A stretch of DNA of 64,000 nt from Croceimicrobium sp963977415 (GTDB taxonomy: Bacteria; Bacteroidota; Bacteroidia; Flavobacteriales; Schleiferiaceae). The stretch is taken from positions 1-64,000 of the forward strand of contig CAXBOS010000016.1 in NCBI GenBank assembly GCA_963977415.1. Direction: 5' to 3'. The notes beneath the pieces were generated by a model. It did no database searches, had not been told where the DNA came from, and was given only the letters and a program-made list of their open reading frames with translations. Made by a program: the position numbers and the translations under genes. Positions 23,828-31,562 of this stretch are shown one piece after another (position 1 is the stretch's first letter; each line of letters starts with the position of its first letter).

Positions 23828-23828
23828 A

Positions 23829-24359
23829 TTAAACGGCCGCTACTAAAGGAATATTTCCTGTGTATAGCTTTTTGTAATGGATAGCGGAAATAGTAACGGT
23901 GTTACCACGTTCGCCACCTTCTTGGCTACCCGTGCCAAAGGCACTGGTAATCATGGCGCCATTATCTTCCTCCCCTAATTGCACTACTTGGCCATCAGGC
24001 AGCGGAATTAATACAATATGTTTTTCCGCGCGGGCTATGCGTAAAAGTCCTTCTTGCGCAGGCGATAGGTTAGGGATAAGACCAGTAAAAGTAAATTTAT
24101 CGGCATTGCCGCGCACGGCGCCTTGGTACTCGCTGTTCAATTCGTTTTTGTTCAGCTCCAGCTCCACTTTGTAAAAGCGGCCACCTGCTTTAAACGTGTG
24201 ATCGGTAGCAATAACCGCCACATCTTCCAAGTTAGCGGCAGCAATGCCTCCTTCCTTTTGGATAATGTCGAAAGTGCTTAAGGGCGCAAAGAAAAAGGCC
24301 AATTTAGTGCCTCCAGGATTGTCTTTGGCAGGTGCCAAAACATCGGTATAATCTGCCAT
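23829..24359 (-). CDS. Probable tail tube / major tail protein (176 aa)
   Basis: A 176-residue beta-rich protein with short Gly/Asn turns (GGRFYKVELELNKNELNSEY, NADKFTFTGLIPNLSPAQEG, ERGNTVTISAIHYKKLYTGN), the character of a tail tube or head-decoration protein. It is among the most conserved genes between the two prophages (a couple of residues differ), consistent with a highly constrained virion part. Directly after a 106-aa gene and the capsid gene. Confidence 0.6.
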   Translation of the reverse strand: MADYTDVLAPAKDNPGGTKLAFFFAPLSTFDIIQKEGGIAAANLEDVAVIATDHTFKAGGRFYKVELELNKNELNSEYQGAVRGNADKFTFTGLIPNLSPAQEGLLRIARAEKHIVLIPLPDGQVVQLGEEDNGAMITSAFGTGSQEGGERGNTVTISAIHYKKLYTGNIPLVAAV

Positions 24360-24360
24360 G

Positions 24361-24681
24361 CTATTGCTTTTCGAGTTTCAAAATGTTTTGCCCATCCAAT
24401 TGCAAGATGGCTTCTACCAGAGCTTCATCACGCTTCAAATCACCAAAGCCCAGCTTTTGGTTCTTAAAACGGAAAGAAGGCGTAACTACCACATAGCGTT
24501 TCTTCTTGTGGTCTATGGCTAAAATGCCTTTCTTCTCATCGTTCTTTTGCTGGTTCAGCTGATCGATGGTTGCGTTCATATCATCGAGAGTGGCTAAAAG
24601 CTCCTCCGATTCCTTATTGCCTTTTAAAACGAGATCTACGAGCTCGTCTTTGGTCAGTTTTTGTAATTCTGTTTTTGTCAT
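24361..24681 (-). CDS. Small coiled-coil protein after the capsid gene (106 aa)
   Basis: Begins with a helical segment of the HeH/SAP-like pattern (KTELQKLTKDELVDLVLKG), then a coiled coil (ELLATLDDMNATIDQLNQQK) and a small C-terminal beta region (KKRYVVVTPSFRFKNQKLGF). It starts 1 nt before... the tail-tube gene follows after a single base. A head-completion or connector role is possible. Confidence 0.65.
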   Translation of the reverse strand: MTKTELQKLTKDELVDLVLKGNKESEELLATLDDMNATIDQLNQQKNDEKKGILAIDHKKKRYVVVTPSFRFKNQKLGFGDLKRDEALVEAILQLDGQNILKLEKQ

Positions 24682-24701
24682 GCCTTTAGTTTTTAGAAAA
24701 G

Positions 24702-24721
24702 CCCCGCCAGAAGAGGCAGGG
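24702..24721 (-). terminator. Hairpin between capsid gene and downstream genes
   Basis: GCCCCGCC pairs imperfectly with GGCAGGG (one mismatch), a short T-run following on the minus strand. The right copy at 52690-52714 is perfect (CCCCGCC/GGCGGGG then TTTT). Position after the major capsid gene suggests partial termination to keep capsid mRNA in excess. Confidence 0.55.
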
Positions 24722-24753
24722 ACATTTCGGGCTATTCTCCAGTGTCAAATTAA

Positions 24754-25914
24754 TTAGGGTTGGTCGTTTAGGTAAAGCGGTTCTAAATCAGCGATTTCAA
24801 AACCGAGTAACCATTTGGCCGAAGAGAGGTAACCGTGCACGGTAGGCACAATTTTACCAATGGTAGGTCCGCCTTTGCCAACAATGGTAGTACCTACTCG
24901 TAAGTTAGCACGCTGCACATCAACAATTACCCGGCTGCTGTTGTCAAGCCAAGTGGTCGGTACAATTTCCCATTTCTTATTAGAGCCATAAATGTATTTA
25001 CGGCCATCGCCACTGCTGGAAGTATTGGTGGCACCAAAAACGTCCTGCTCGTGTTTTACATAGTTCCAAAAAGTGTCTTCGCTTACCAAGAAGGCACCGC
25101 CTTTTTTACGATGGGCGGAAGTCATGTTTTGATACATCAGCTCCATTTTGTCCAGGGCGTTGGCATTGGTAATGGCACCCGTAGCAATGGGGCTGATATT
25201 TCCTGCCGTAATTTCATCGGCGATGATTTTCGCAGGACCATCAAAACAAACAAAGCCATTGGCTTCTTCCCATTTAGCTACATGCGAAGTAGGGGATTCC
25301 CCTGCATTGGTATTGCTAAGGCATTTGTAAAAGTTGCTGTCGGTAAACTTCACATAGTCGCCTGCAGAGTAAGTGCTACCGGCATTAAAGTCGGGAGCGT
25401 CCGCGTGGAATTCGCTATGGTAAAAATTATCGTTAATCTCGCTGCTCAGCTTTTCCATTTCACGCGCCCAGAACCATTGTGCAAAAGGAATTTGCACCGC
25501 ACCAGGAGCGACCATGTCGGCCAAGAAAGATTCAATTAATTCTTCTGGAACAATTTTAAAGAGCTTCATGCAATCGTAAACATAAAGCTTACGTCCGCTT
25601 AGGGTGCGCTCTTTGCGACCATTGGTTTCTACGTCTAAATCAAGAGGACGCATACCTGCCTTCGCGGTGAATTTTGGTAGTAATTTACCGTGACGGCTTA
25701 CATTACGATCTACCGTAAGGTCGCTAAAGATGTCGAGGCCGTTAAGCATCTGCATCATAAACTTACGGTCGTATTGCCCTGCCCATTTCGCAATGGCCTC
25801 AACATCGGTAACAGGGGTGGCCATCGCTACTAGTAGCCCTTCCGAGCTATGGCTAGAGGCGAAGCCAATAAGCGCCGAACTGAGCGCTAAGACTAATAGA
25901 AAAATCTTTTTCAT
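24754..25914 (-). CDS. Major capsid protein with CBM5/12-like insertion
   Basis: Identified as capsid by position (after protease and nested scaffold), length (386 aa) and near-identity between the prophages. An ATG at 25914 is chosen over a TTG nine codons upstream that overlaps the protease. Two oddities stand out. The N-terminus (MKKIFLLVLALSSALIGFAS) looks exactly like a Sec signal peptide. Residues about 175-218 (GSTYSAGDYVKFTDSNFYKC followed by PTSHVAKWEEA) read as a CBM5/12 carbohydrate-binding module inserted in the capsid, probably exposed on the shell surface. Confidence 0.75.
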   Translation of the reverse strand: MKKIFLLVLALSSALIGFASSHSSEGLLVAMATPVTDVEAIAKWAGQYDRKFMMQMLNGLDIFSDLTVDRNVSRHGKLLPKFTAKAGMRPLDLDVETNGRKERTLSGRKLYVYDCMKLFKIVPEELIESFLADMVAPGAVQIPFAQWFWAREMEKLSSEINDNFYHSEFHADAPDFNAGSTYSAGDYVKFTDSNFYKCLSNTNAGESPTSHVAKWEEANGFVCFDGPAKIIADEITAGNISPIATGAITNANALDKMELMYQNMTSAHRKKGGAFLVSEDTFWNYVKHEQDVFGATNTSSSGDGRKYIYGSNKKWEIVPTTWLDNSSRVIVDVQRANLRVGTTIVGKGGPTIGKIVPTVHGYLSSAKWLLGFEIADLEPLYLNDQP

Positions 25915-25930
25915 TTCTAGTATTTGGGGG

Positions 25931-26290
25931 TTAAGATTCAATACCTAATTCCTCGCGCATCGCCTTAAGCTGGGCATCAGCTTCCGAGGTTACTACTTCG
26001 CTTTCACCTCCATCGCTGGTGGTATCGTCCGAGGCTCCCGATTTAGGATTGGCGCCGCTGCCTTTTTCGAGGCTCGTAATTTTGGCTTCCAAATCGCTAA
26101 TCGATTTATCGCGGGCGCTAAGCTCATTCTTAAGATTAGTCAGCTCCTCTTTTTGGTCGGATGCGGCCTGCAGCTGATCGTTTAGAGCCTGCAGCTGCTC
26201 GGTAGTAGGTTGGTGGTCTTGGTCCGCATCTGCGGAAGCACTAAGACCAAAAACCGCTAATAGGGCGGTTAATTTGTTTGAGATTTTCAT
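25931..26290 (-). CDS. Nested scaffolding protein (internal start in protease gene)
   Basis: The in-frame ATG at 26288-26290 starts MKISNKLTALLAVFGLSASA, again a signal-peptide-like hydrophobic run ending AxA, followed by a coiled coil (EQLQALNDQLQAASDQKEEL) and an acidic tail. Nested scaffold genes inside protease genes are known from lambda (C/Nu3) and Mu (I/Z). Independent translation is inferred, not shown; a polar Pro/Gln-rich linker (STPTQNQEEP) lies just before the ATG. Confidence 0.55.
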   Translation of the reverse strand: MKISNKLTALLAVFGLSASADADQDHQPTTEQLQALNDQLQAASDQKEELTNLKNELSARDKSISDLEAKITSLEKGSGANPKSGASDDTTSDGGESEVVTSEADAQLKAMREELGIES

Positions 26291-27010
26291 AGGCTCTTCC
26301 TGATTTTGGGTTGGGGTAGATTTAGCAGGTTTAGGTTTAAAAGATTCGAAACTATTTTTAAGGGTGTTTTGCAATTGCTTGAGGAAGCTCGCTTGCGCAT
26401 CGGGCTTTTTTTGGAAAAGCGCCATTACTTCCTGGTAAGAAAGGCCTTCATATTGAGCGGCTACTTCAGAACGTTCGGCAATAACTTCATCGATAAGACC
26501 AAGATCCTTGGCTTCATCGGAAGTATAGAAGTGATCATCGTAATTCATGATCTCGCTTTGCACGGCCTCGAGGGTTTTACCCGTTTTGGCCGCAATGCTT
26601 TTGGAAAGGCCTTTGTCTACGGCACGCATCATATTAAGGCTGCCCTCAATTTCCTTTACATTTCCCCAGGCGCCGCCGCTGCAGCAGTGCAACATGGTGG
26701 TGGTGTTTTCGTGGGCCGATACCTTTTTGCCAGCCATTAGAACAATGGCGCCCATGCTGTAGGCAATACCATCGTTGCGGGTGTTAATGGGTTTGGCTTC
26801 GGCATCCGCATTTTGAGTAAGGATGGCATTATAAATAGCAATACCCTCCATGATGCTTCCACCAGGAGAGTTAATAGCTAATAAAATGCTGGTGCATTCG
26901 GGGTCGTCATTGGCGTCTTTCAGATCTTGGCGAAAGCCTTTAGCGGTTATGCCAGAATCGTCCCACCAGTTTTGGCCGAACCTATCGTAAAGTAAAATTG
27001 TGCGTTCCAT
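25931..27010 (-). CDS. ClpP-type head maturation protease with scaffold region
   Basis: N-terminal 200 residues are an S14 (ClpP-like) prohead protease: AINSPGGS (46-52), the nucleophile Ser85 in GIAYSMGAIVLMAG, His108 in TTTMLHCCSGGAWG and Asp in FYTSDEAKDLGLIDEV. The C-terminal 120 residues form a scaffold: Gln/Leu coiled coil, then a Ser/Asp/Glu-rich tail. An internal ATG at codon 241 can produce the scaffold alone. The gene precedes the capsid gene, and its stop overlaps the region of the capsid's alternative TTG. Confidence 0.88.
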   Translation of the reverse strand: MERTILLYDRFGQNWWDDSGITAKGFRQDLKDANDDPECTSILLAINSPGGSIMEGIAIYNAILTQNADAEAKPINTRNDGIAYSMGAIVLMAGKKVSAHENTTTMLHCCSGGAWGNVKEIEGSLNMMRAVDKGLSKSIAAKTGKTLEAVQSEIMNYDDHFYTSDEAKDLGLIDEVIAERSEVAAQYEGLSYQEVMALFQKKPDAQASFLKQLQNTLKNSFESFKPKPAKSTPTQNQEEPMKISNKLTALLAVFGLSASADADQDHQPTTEQLQALNDQLQAASDQKEELTNLKNELSARDKSISDLEAKITSLEKGSGANPKSGASDDTTSDGGESEVVTSEADAQLKAMREELGIES

Positions 27011-27069
27011 TAGCGAAGGGTAAAATTTCCCTACGCAATAATGGCGCTACTAAAAAGGCAATTATAGGA

Positions 27070-27702
27070 CTAGGAGAAGACTATCCGCCCTTTAGAATCT
27101 AAGGAATAGCGGGCACTTTGGCCGTTCGATGCTACTAATTGACCATCTGCATTAAGCGCAAAACTTTCGCTTAAGTCACCTGCGTAGATGAGTTGGCCAA
27201 GCGCATTGATGCTAAACTGGGGCAAGCTGGGTAAAGTTAAAAAGTGGCTGGGCTGGGTATGTTGGCCACGGAAATTGAGGGTGAAGCCTAATTGTCCACC
27301 ATAACTTTCTGTTTTAAAAGAAACCGAAAGGCGCAGCGGTTCACTGGGGCTGTTGAGCAATTTATGATTTCCCAAGTGATCGCGGTATTTAACTAGGAGA
27401 TCTAAATGCCTAAGCTTTAATAAGGCTTGCCGGTTAGCGAGCAGGTCGGCAGGCAAGAGGGCGTTTAAATCTTTTTGGTAAAGTGCGCCATGTTCGGTTT
27501 CCGATTCGGTTTCTTCATATAAAGCACTGTCTTCAATAATGGGAAGATCTAACCAGGCATAATTGGGCTGAAAGGAAATTTCCATTTCGGCCACCTGCAG
27601 CTTAGATGTTTCGGGGAAGGAGGCGATGCCAATTATGGGAATACATTGAATAGAGTCAATGCCTCCCACAAGGGCTTCGCTAGGGTTTTGAAAAGTGCTC
27701 AT
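27070..27702 (-). CDS. Virion-block protein with C-terminal repeats (210 aa)
   Basis: Soluble beta-rich protein ahead of the protease. The last 45 residues show two to three short tandem repeats of the type LNADGQLVAxNGQ / ALGQLIYAGDL / LDSKGRIVFS. The middle has LLKLRHLDLLVKYRDHLGNH. No family recognised. A structural or tail-associated role is guessed from its place between the lysis and head genes. Confidence 0.65.
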   Translation of the reverse strand: MSTFQNPSEALVGGIDSIQCIPIIGIASFPETSKLQVAEMEISFQPNYAWLDLPIIEDSALYEETESETEHGALYQKDLNALLPADLLANRQALLKLRHLDLLVKYRDHLGNHKLLNSPSEPLRLSVSFKTESYGGQLGFTLNFRGQHTQPSHFLTLPSLPQFSINALGQLIYAGDLSESFALNADGQLVASNGQSARYSLDSKGRIVFS

Positions 27703-27729
27703 ATAATCGGACTGAAGTTCACAAAGTTT

Positions 27730-28233
27730 TTAAATCATGCGCCGCAACTGGGATTGGCCACTTTTACGGTAGCGGTAATAGGCTTTTCGCAGGGCATCGA
27801 GCGACAGAACCGCGCGATCGTCGCTGTATTTTGCAATAAAGCGTTCAATTTCCACGGTCATTTTTCCGCCTTTACGCTGGGCTTCACCACGCGAGTAAAT
27901 AAGATCTAAGCGTGAGAAGAGCTCGCGGTACATTAGCGTTTCAATCAACTGGTGAAATCGTTTGATGTTAGTGGGTGAAACAGTGAGCCACTTGTTTCGG
28001 CCATCGTAGCTTTTGCCCAGGCGATCTTGCGCTGGCACAGCAATTTCAAAAAAACTTTTGTCTGCAGGCTTGGGCATAGGTTTATTCGACTCCTCAATTA
28101 CGCCCATTAGAAAAACCCCTAAAGTGCTGTTCGCTTGAATTTTAATTTCGCTGCTTTCGGCTTTTAACTCCTGTTGCATAAAATTCATCAGGTGCGCTGG
28201 AATAGGGATTTGCAGAATTATTCTTTCACTCAT
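27730..28233 (-). CDS. Conserved phage protein of unknown function (167 aa)
   Basis: N-terminal half beta-rich (RIILQIPIPAHLMNFMQQEL, NSTLGVFLMGVIEESNKP). The C-terminal half is basic and helical and ends in YYRYRKSGQSQLRRMI, suggesting nucleic-acid binding. About 110 nt without a gene precede it, so it may head a transcription unit with the downstream head genes; a late-gene regulator is one possibility. Confidence 0.6.
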   Translation of the reverse strand: MSERIILQIPIPAHLMNFMQQELKAESSEIKIQANSTLGVFLMGVIEESNKPMPKPADKSFFEIAVPAQDRLGKSYDGRNKWLTVSPTNIKRFHQLIETLMYRELFSRLDLIYSRGEAQRKGGKMTVEIERFIAKYSDDRAVLSLDALRKAYYRYRKSGQSQLRRMI

Positions 28234-28347
28234 AGGTAATGTTTAAAAAGTTAGCGAACAGCTTAAACGCAAGTTAATTAATTCACATGCTTTATAAACG
28301 TTTAATTATTCACTATCAGAGTCTTTTATCCTCACATTTTCAACAAT

Positions 28348-28803
28348 TTAAAAGAATCGAATCCGCAAGATTAGACCAATTACAAGTCCACTAATTAGAT
28401 AGCCGTACCAAGGAATAAGGTCGATAAGTTTTTCCCACCAGTTACGACTATCAATAGCAATTGTAGTTTCGCTTTCGCGGGATTGGATATCCTTTATCCT
28501 TTCCTGTAGCTTGGTAATAGTTTGGTCTTGGCTGTTGCATTCGGCCACTAGCTCCCCGTATTTATTCTTCCATAGGAGCAGTTCTCCCTTGGTGCGCGGG
28601 TCTGTGATCTTTAGGGTGTCGTAGATTCTGCGCTCGAGAAATTCAGGCAAAGAAAGTTCAGTTTGCACAGTGAAGCCAGGCAGGGTAGTGTCGCGGATTT
28701 CGCGCTCGAGAAAGCGAAAAGTTTCGTTGGAGGTGCTAACGCTTTCCGTTGTTTTACAGCTAATAAAAGCCAGATAAATCAGTAAACAGGAAAGGTATTT
28801 CAT
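28348..28803 (-). CDS. Single-protein spanin (u-spanin) candidate
   Basis: A 151-residue protein with a lipoprotein signal (lipobox ending FISC, Cys16), a middle helical periplasmic part (KLQERIKDIQSRESETTI) and a C-terminal transmembrane segment (PWYGYLISGLVIGLILRI). An outer-membrane lipid anchor plus an inner-membrane helix in one chain is the u-spanin design of phage T1 gp11; it fuses the two membranes at the end of lysis. It follows the holin gene after 2 nt. Confidence 0.8.
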   Translation of the reverse strand: MKYLSCLLIYLAFISCKTTESVSTSNETFRFLEREIRDTTLPGFTVQTELSLPEFLERRIYDTLKITDPRTKGELLLWKNKYGELVAECNSQDQTITKLQERIKDIQSRESETTIAIDSRNWWEKLIDLIPWYGYLISGLVIGLILRIRFF

Positions 28804-28805
28804 AG

Positions 28806-29240
28806 CTAATTCTTTTTAGAGATTTCCTGCACATTTTGGCGTTTAATGGCCGCCCGTATATAGTCCCAGGCATCGATGCCAAAAATGTCTTTAAAGTTCT
28901 CCAGTATAGAGCGTAATTCGGTCAGGGCCAAGAAGCCCGCCACCAAGCGCATAAAGGGAATGGAAGGAATGATTTTGCTTTCTATTACCCAAGCCGCCAA
29001 AAGGATTAGGCAATAGATGATGAGTTTATTGAAGGTGTTGAAAATTTTGGACCACTGGAAGGGTGCGCTCTTTTTAATGCTGGCAATGATCCCTGTAATA
29101 AGATCGATAATAATGAGAATAATCAGTGCCCCCGCTACATCGTAAAGGGGTACCAGAATAGCGAAGAACCAAAGCACGAATTTCATGAAGAAATCTACAT
29201 TGTCATCGGCATTTAAGATGTTAAGGATTTGTTTGGGCAT
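28806..29240 (-). CDS. Holin (phage_holin_4 / TcdE-like)
   Basis: A 144-residue protein with three to four hydrophobic helices (FVLWFFAILVPLYDVAGALI, then LIIYCLILLAAWVI and IPFMRLVAGFLALTELRS) and the family phrase DLITGIIASIKK. The short charged ends fit a pinholin/holin of this family. It overlaps the DUF5675 gene by 20 nt and is followed by the spanin gene, completing a lysis cassette. Confidence 0.85.
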   Translation of the reverse strand: MPKQILNILNADDNVDFFMKFVLWFFAILVPLYDVAGALIILIIIDLITGIIASIKKSAPFQWSKIFNTFNKLIIYCLILLAAWVIESKIIPSIPFMRLVAGFLALTELRSILENFKDIFGIDAWDYIRAAIKRQNVQEISKKN

Positions 29241-29664
29241 GGCTAGTTCTATCTAAAATTTCGACGATAATTTTCTCCTCCACAAAAGCGAGAATTTGTT
29301 GCATGATCAAGCGGCTTTTGTTCACATCGAGACTACCATCAGCATCAATATGCTTATGATCTTCACCAGGGGCGATGCAGCCAAGCAAGTCGTGCCAGAA
29401 GTTAGCTGGGTGTATTAGTATCTCACTGCGCCCTGGTACATCTTGAATCCACAAACAAGGCCCGAACTTGGGCGAGTTGTGCTTAATGGCGGTATAGGTA
29501 CCAGGAGGAATACAACTAATTCGGCGCTGATTATTCTTCCAAGGCAATTCCACGGTTTTAAACTCGAGAAGATTGTCGAGCTGAGCGCTGAGCATTACGG
29601 CCGCGCCAAGGGTTTGTTTGGTTTCAGCTGCGAAGCGGATTATGGTTAGGGTTTCGGCTTTCAT
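29221..29664 (-). CDS. DUF5675 protein, probable endolysin-position enzyme
   Basis: The 147-residue sequence shows the DUF5675 pattern: an N-terminal beta strand, FKTVELPWKNNQRRISCIPP, then GTYTAIKHNSPKFGPCLWI and SEILIHPANFWHDLLGCIAP. The fold is related to L,D-transpeptidase-like or peptidoglycan-associated enzymes; His and Cys residues (HPAN, GCIAPG) could be catalytic. No classical lysozyme is present, and this gene occupies the endolysin slot next to the holin. Confidence 0.75.
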   Translation of the reverse strand: MKAETLTIIRFAAETKQTLGAAVMLSAQLDNLLEFKTVELPWKNNQRRISCIPPGTYTAIKHNSPKFGPCLWIQDVPGRSEILIHPANFWHDLLGCIAPGEDHKHIDADGSLDVNKSRLIMQQILAFVEEKIIVEILDRTSHAQTNP

Positions 29665-29667
29665 GGC

Positions 29668-29961
29668 TTAGACTTTGGTAGCGAAATGACTGGTGTCGTA
29701 GCCTGCAGGAAGGACTAATTGAGAAATGAAATCACCCATTACGGCAGAGGTAGTTTCTTCGCCTGCTTCGTTGAAGGTTGCGGGGGAGAGTACTTCTTGG
29801 CGGGGAGGGGTTACGATGAAGCGATCGTGAACAGTATCACCTATAAATTCATAATCTTCAGGGAAGTTAGGGTATACCTTTTCCCCTTTGTACTCGATGT
29901 TTTTAATATCGATTAGAATAGCTTCGAAGGAGCCTTTGAGCGTTATTTTTGTATAGGTCAT
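29668..29961 (-). CDS. Small protein after the tail fibre gene (97 aa)
   Basis: A 97-residue protein with a beta-rich start (YTKITLKGSFEAILIDI) and a conserved end (SQLVLPAGYDTSHFATKV); the middle differs between the prophages more than the ends. It lies between the receptor-binding gene and the lysis genes, so a fibre-associated or chaperone role is possible. Confidence 0.6.
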   Translation of the reverse strand: MTYTKITLKGSFEAILIDIKNIEYKGEKVYPNFPEDYEFIGDTVHDRFIVTPPRQEVLSPATFNEAGEETTSAVMGDFISQLVLPAGYDTSHFATKV

Positions 29962-29971
29962 GGCGGCAGGT

Positions 29972-31150
29972 TTATAATTTATTTAATTCGGCTATGGCTT
30001 GGGCTTCGGTTAATGCTATTGGGGAAAAGGATAATTCATTAATATCTATTGGCCTTGATAAGCCTTGCATGTTTAAATTGCTGTTAGCTGTTAAATTTAA
30101 GTTGTAAGCAAAATCGTCCGTTTTAGTGCCGTTAATTACTATTATTATATTTCCCGATTTAAAGGAAATAATGCTCTTGCTTAAGTCGGATGGTAAGACC
30201 CTTACTATATTACCTTGTGGAGTTTCTATAATGATATAAGGTCTAGTTACAGAAGGTCCCGCATTACTAACAATTATTCGATTGCCGACAGTGTTTCCAA
30301 TGGTCAAGATGGAGGCCGCTACAACTCTTGCCAATGACTCCGCAAAAGAGTCTAAATAAATACTTCCTTCGGTTGCTCCTAAAACACCTTTACTCACTAA
30401 ATCGGTAAATGCGAATGAATTTGCGGAGCGGGTTACAGCCGTTCCATTTGAAAATATTAAATCAGTTGGGCTTAAATCAATGAGGCCGTCAAAAACGACT
30501 AAGCCATAAACTTCAACTTGCCCCAAAGCACTACCTGTCCATCTTAATACACCCGTATTTGTCCCTCCTAGTACGTTTTCAGCTTGACCTTGCCCAAAGT
30601 AAATACCGTTGCCTAAGTCCTGCACTTTATATGACGCAGGAGTAGCCCCCGTTCCTCCTAAATTAAGGTAACATTGCTCAGTGTTCCCCAATAATGGAGG
30701 GTTTCCATCCAACGGTTTAAAAAATATTCCTGCCGTATAATCATTACCTGATACTAATAAACTAGCTTCTTCAGGATACCACAATGCCCCGCCTGACGTA
30801 TTATCTAGTATTATCTTACCGGTAAATCCAATTTCCCAATCGTTTGCGGCATAAGTGGCGTTAGTTACGCCACTTAGCGGTTGACTTGAAGGTGTTGACC
30901 TTAAAATTAAATTCTCTACTTGCGGCCTCATTAATATCCTTGCACATCCGTCCCTATCATCCCAATCAGGCTCATTTTCAGCGAGCTCAATCAACTGATT
31001 ATTGCGCCAAACACTTGACCCACTCGTTCCGCCCACATTAGGGCGACTAAAATCAGCTTCAATGATTTCTTTAGTGATATCATTCCAAAATTGGAGCTTC
31101 CCGTTTTTGGTAAATGGAATTAAATGCGTTGTAAATGGTCCTAAACTCAT
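29972..31150 (-). CDS. Putative receptor-binding / tail fibre protein
   Basis: The first 75 residues (SLGPFTTHLIPFTKNGKLQF, WNDITKEIIEADFSRP) and the last 25 (ELSFSPIALTEAQAIAELNK) are shared with the right copy. The middle 290 residues are unrelated in sequence and rich in Gly, Ser, Asn and Thr, typical of a beta-sandwich ligand-binding part. This conserved-ends, variable-middle design fits a receptor-binding protein. ATG at 31150 (overlap ATGA with the upstream stop) is chosen over a TTG two codons upstream. Confidence 0.65.
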   Translation of the reverse strand: MSLGPFTTHLIPFTKNGKLQFWNDITKEIIEADFSRPNVGGTSGSSVWRNNQLIELAENEPDWDDRDGCARILMRPQVENLILRSTPSSQPLSGVTNATYAANDWEIGFTGKIILDNTSGGALWYPEEASLLVSGNDYTAGIFFKPLDGNPPLLGNTEQCYLNLGGTGATPASYKVQDLGNGIYFGQGQAENVLGGTNTGVLRWTGSALGQVEVYGLVVFDGLIDLSPTDLIFSNGTAVTRSANSFAFTDLVSKGVLGATEGSIYLDSFAESLARVVAASILTIGNTVGNRIIVSNAGPSVTRPYIIIETPQGNIVRVLPSDLSKSIISFKSGNIIIVINGTKTDDFAYNLNLTANSNLNMQGLSRPIDINELSFSPIALTEAQAIAELNKL

Positions 31151-31407
31151 AGCCAATTATTTTTTACAAGGGTGTATAAACAGGAAGTGCTAAGCGATGT
31201 GCCGCCCAAATCTTCGGCAGCGGCTTTAATAGTGAAGGTCTTAGCGGTTTGTCCTTCGTCGCTATTCTCTTTAACCAACTTAGCTAAGCATTGCATAGAA
31301 AGAGCAGTACCGCCAGCGGCAATGGCAGCGGCGGCTATTTGGCGCGTTATGGCATCAAACCCTTGTACACCAATACAGGGTGATCCTATGGCGAAGAATA
31401 AGCTCAT
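31147..31407 (-). CDS. Small protein with two internal repeats (86 aa)
   Basis: Contains two copies of a short motif: AAAIAAGGTALSMQCLAKLV and AAEDLGGTSLSTSCLYTLVK (GG-T-x-LS-x-x-CL-x-x-LV). The same motif occurs once in the 52-aa neighbour. Overlaps both neighbours by 4 nt. No family recognised; an appendage subunit is possible. Confidence 0.6.
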   Translation of the reverse strand: MSLFFAIGSPCIGVQGFDAITRQIAAAAIAAGGTALSMQCLAKLVKENSDEGQTAKTFTIKAAAEDLGGTSLSTSCLYTLVKNNWL

Positions 31408-31562
31408 GGGGTATTATTTAAAACCAAGTTATTTAGGCAAGACCAGCTTAACAGCTCTCCACCTTCACGCATACCAGCCGCAGCAATTATTCGCGTTAAA
31501 GGTTCGTGGGTATTGGTGGTACCTGAAATTCCTGGAGCTGCTATGTTAACTACTAAACTCAT
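31404..31562 (-). CDS. Very small appendage-operon protein (52 aa)
   Basis: Frame opened by ATG at 31560-31562, overlapping both neighbours (ATGA type). It carries the repeat motif IIAAAGMREGGELLSWSCLN. The right prophage has the same 52-residue frame at 45846-46004 with matching ends and substitutions but no stop, supporting a real gene. Confidence 0.6.
   Translation of the reverse strand: MSLVVNIAAPGISGTTNTHEPLTRIIAAAGMREGGELLSWSCLNNLVLNNTP

Noticed and set aside
29972..31150. Diversity-generating retroelement target.
   Set aside because: The variable part is a whole replaced segment rather than adenine-specific changes, and no reverse transcriptase or template repeat is in the window.
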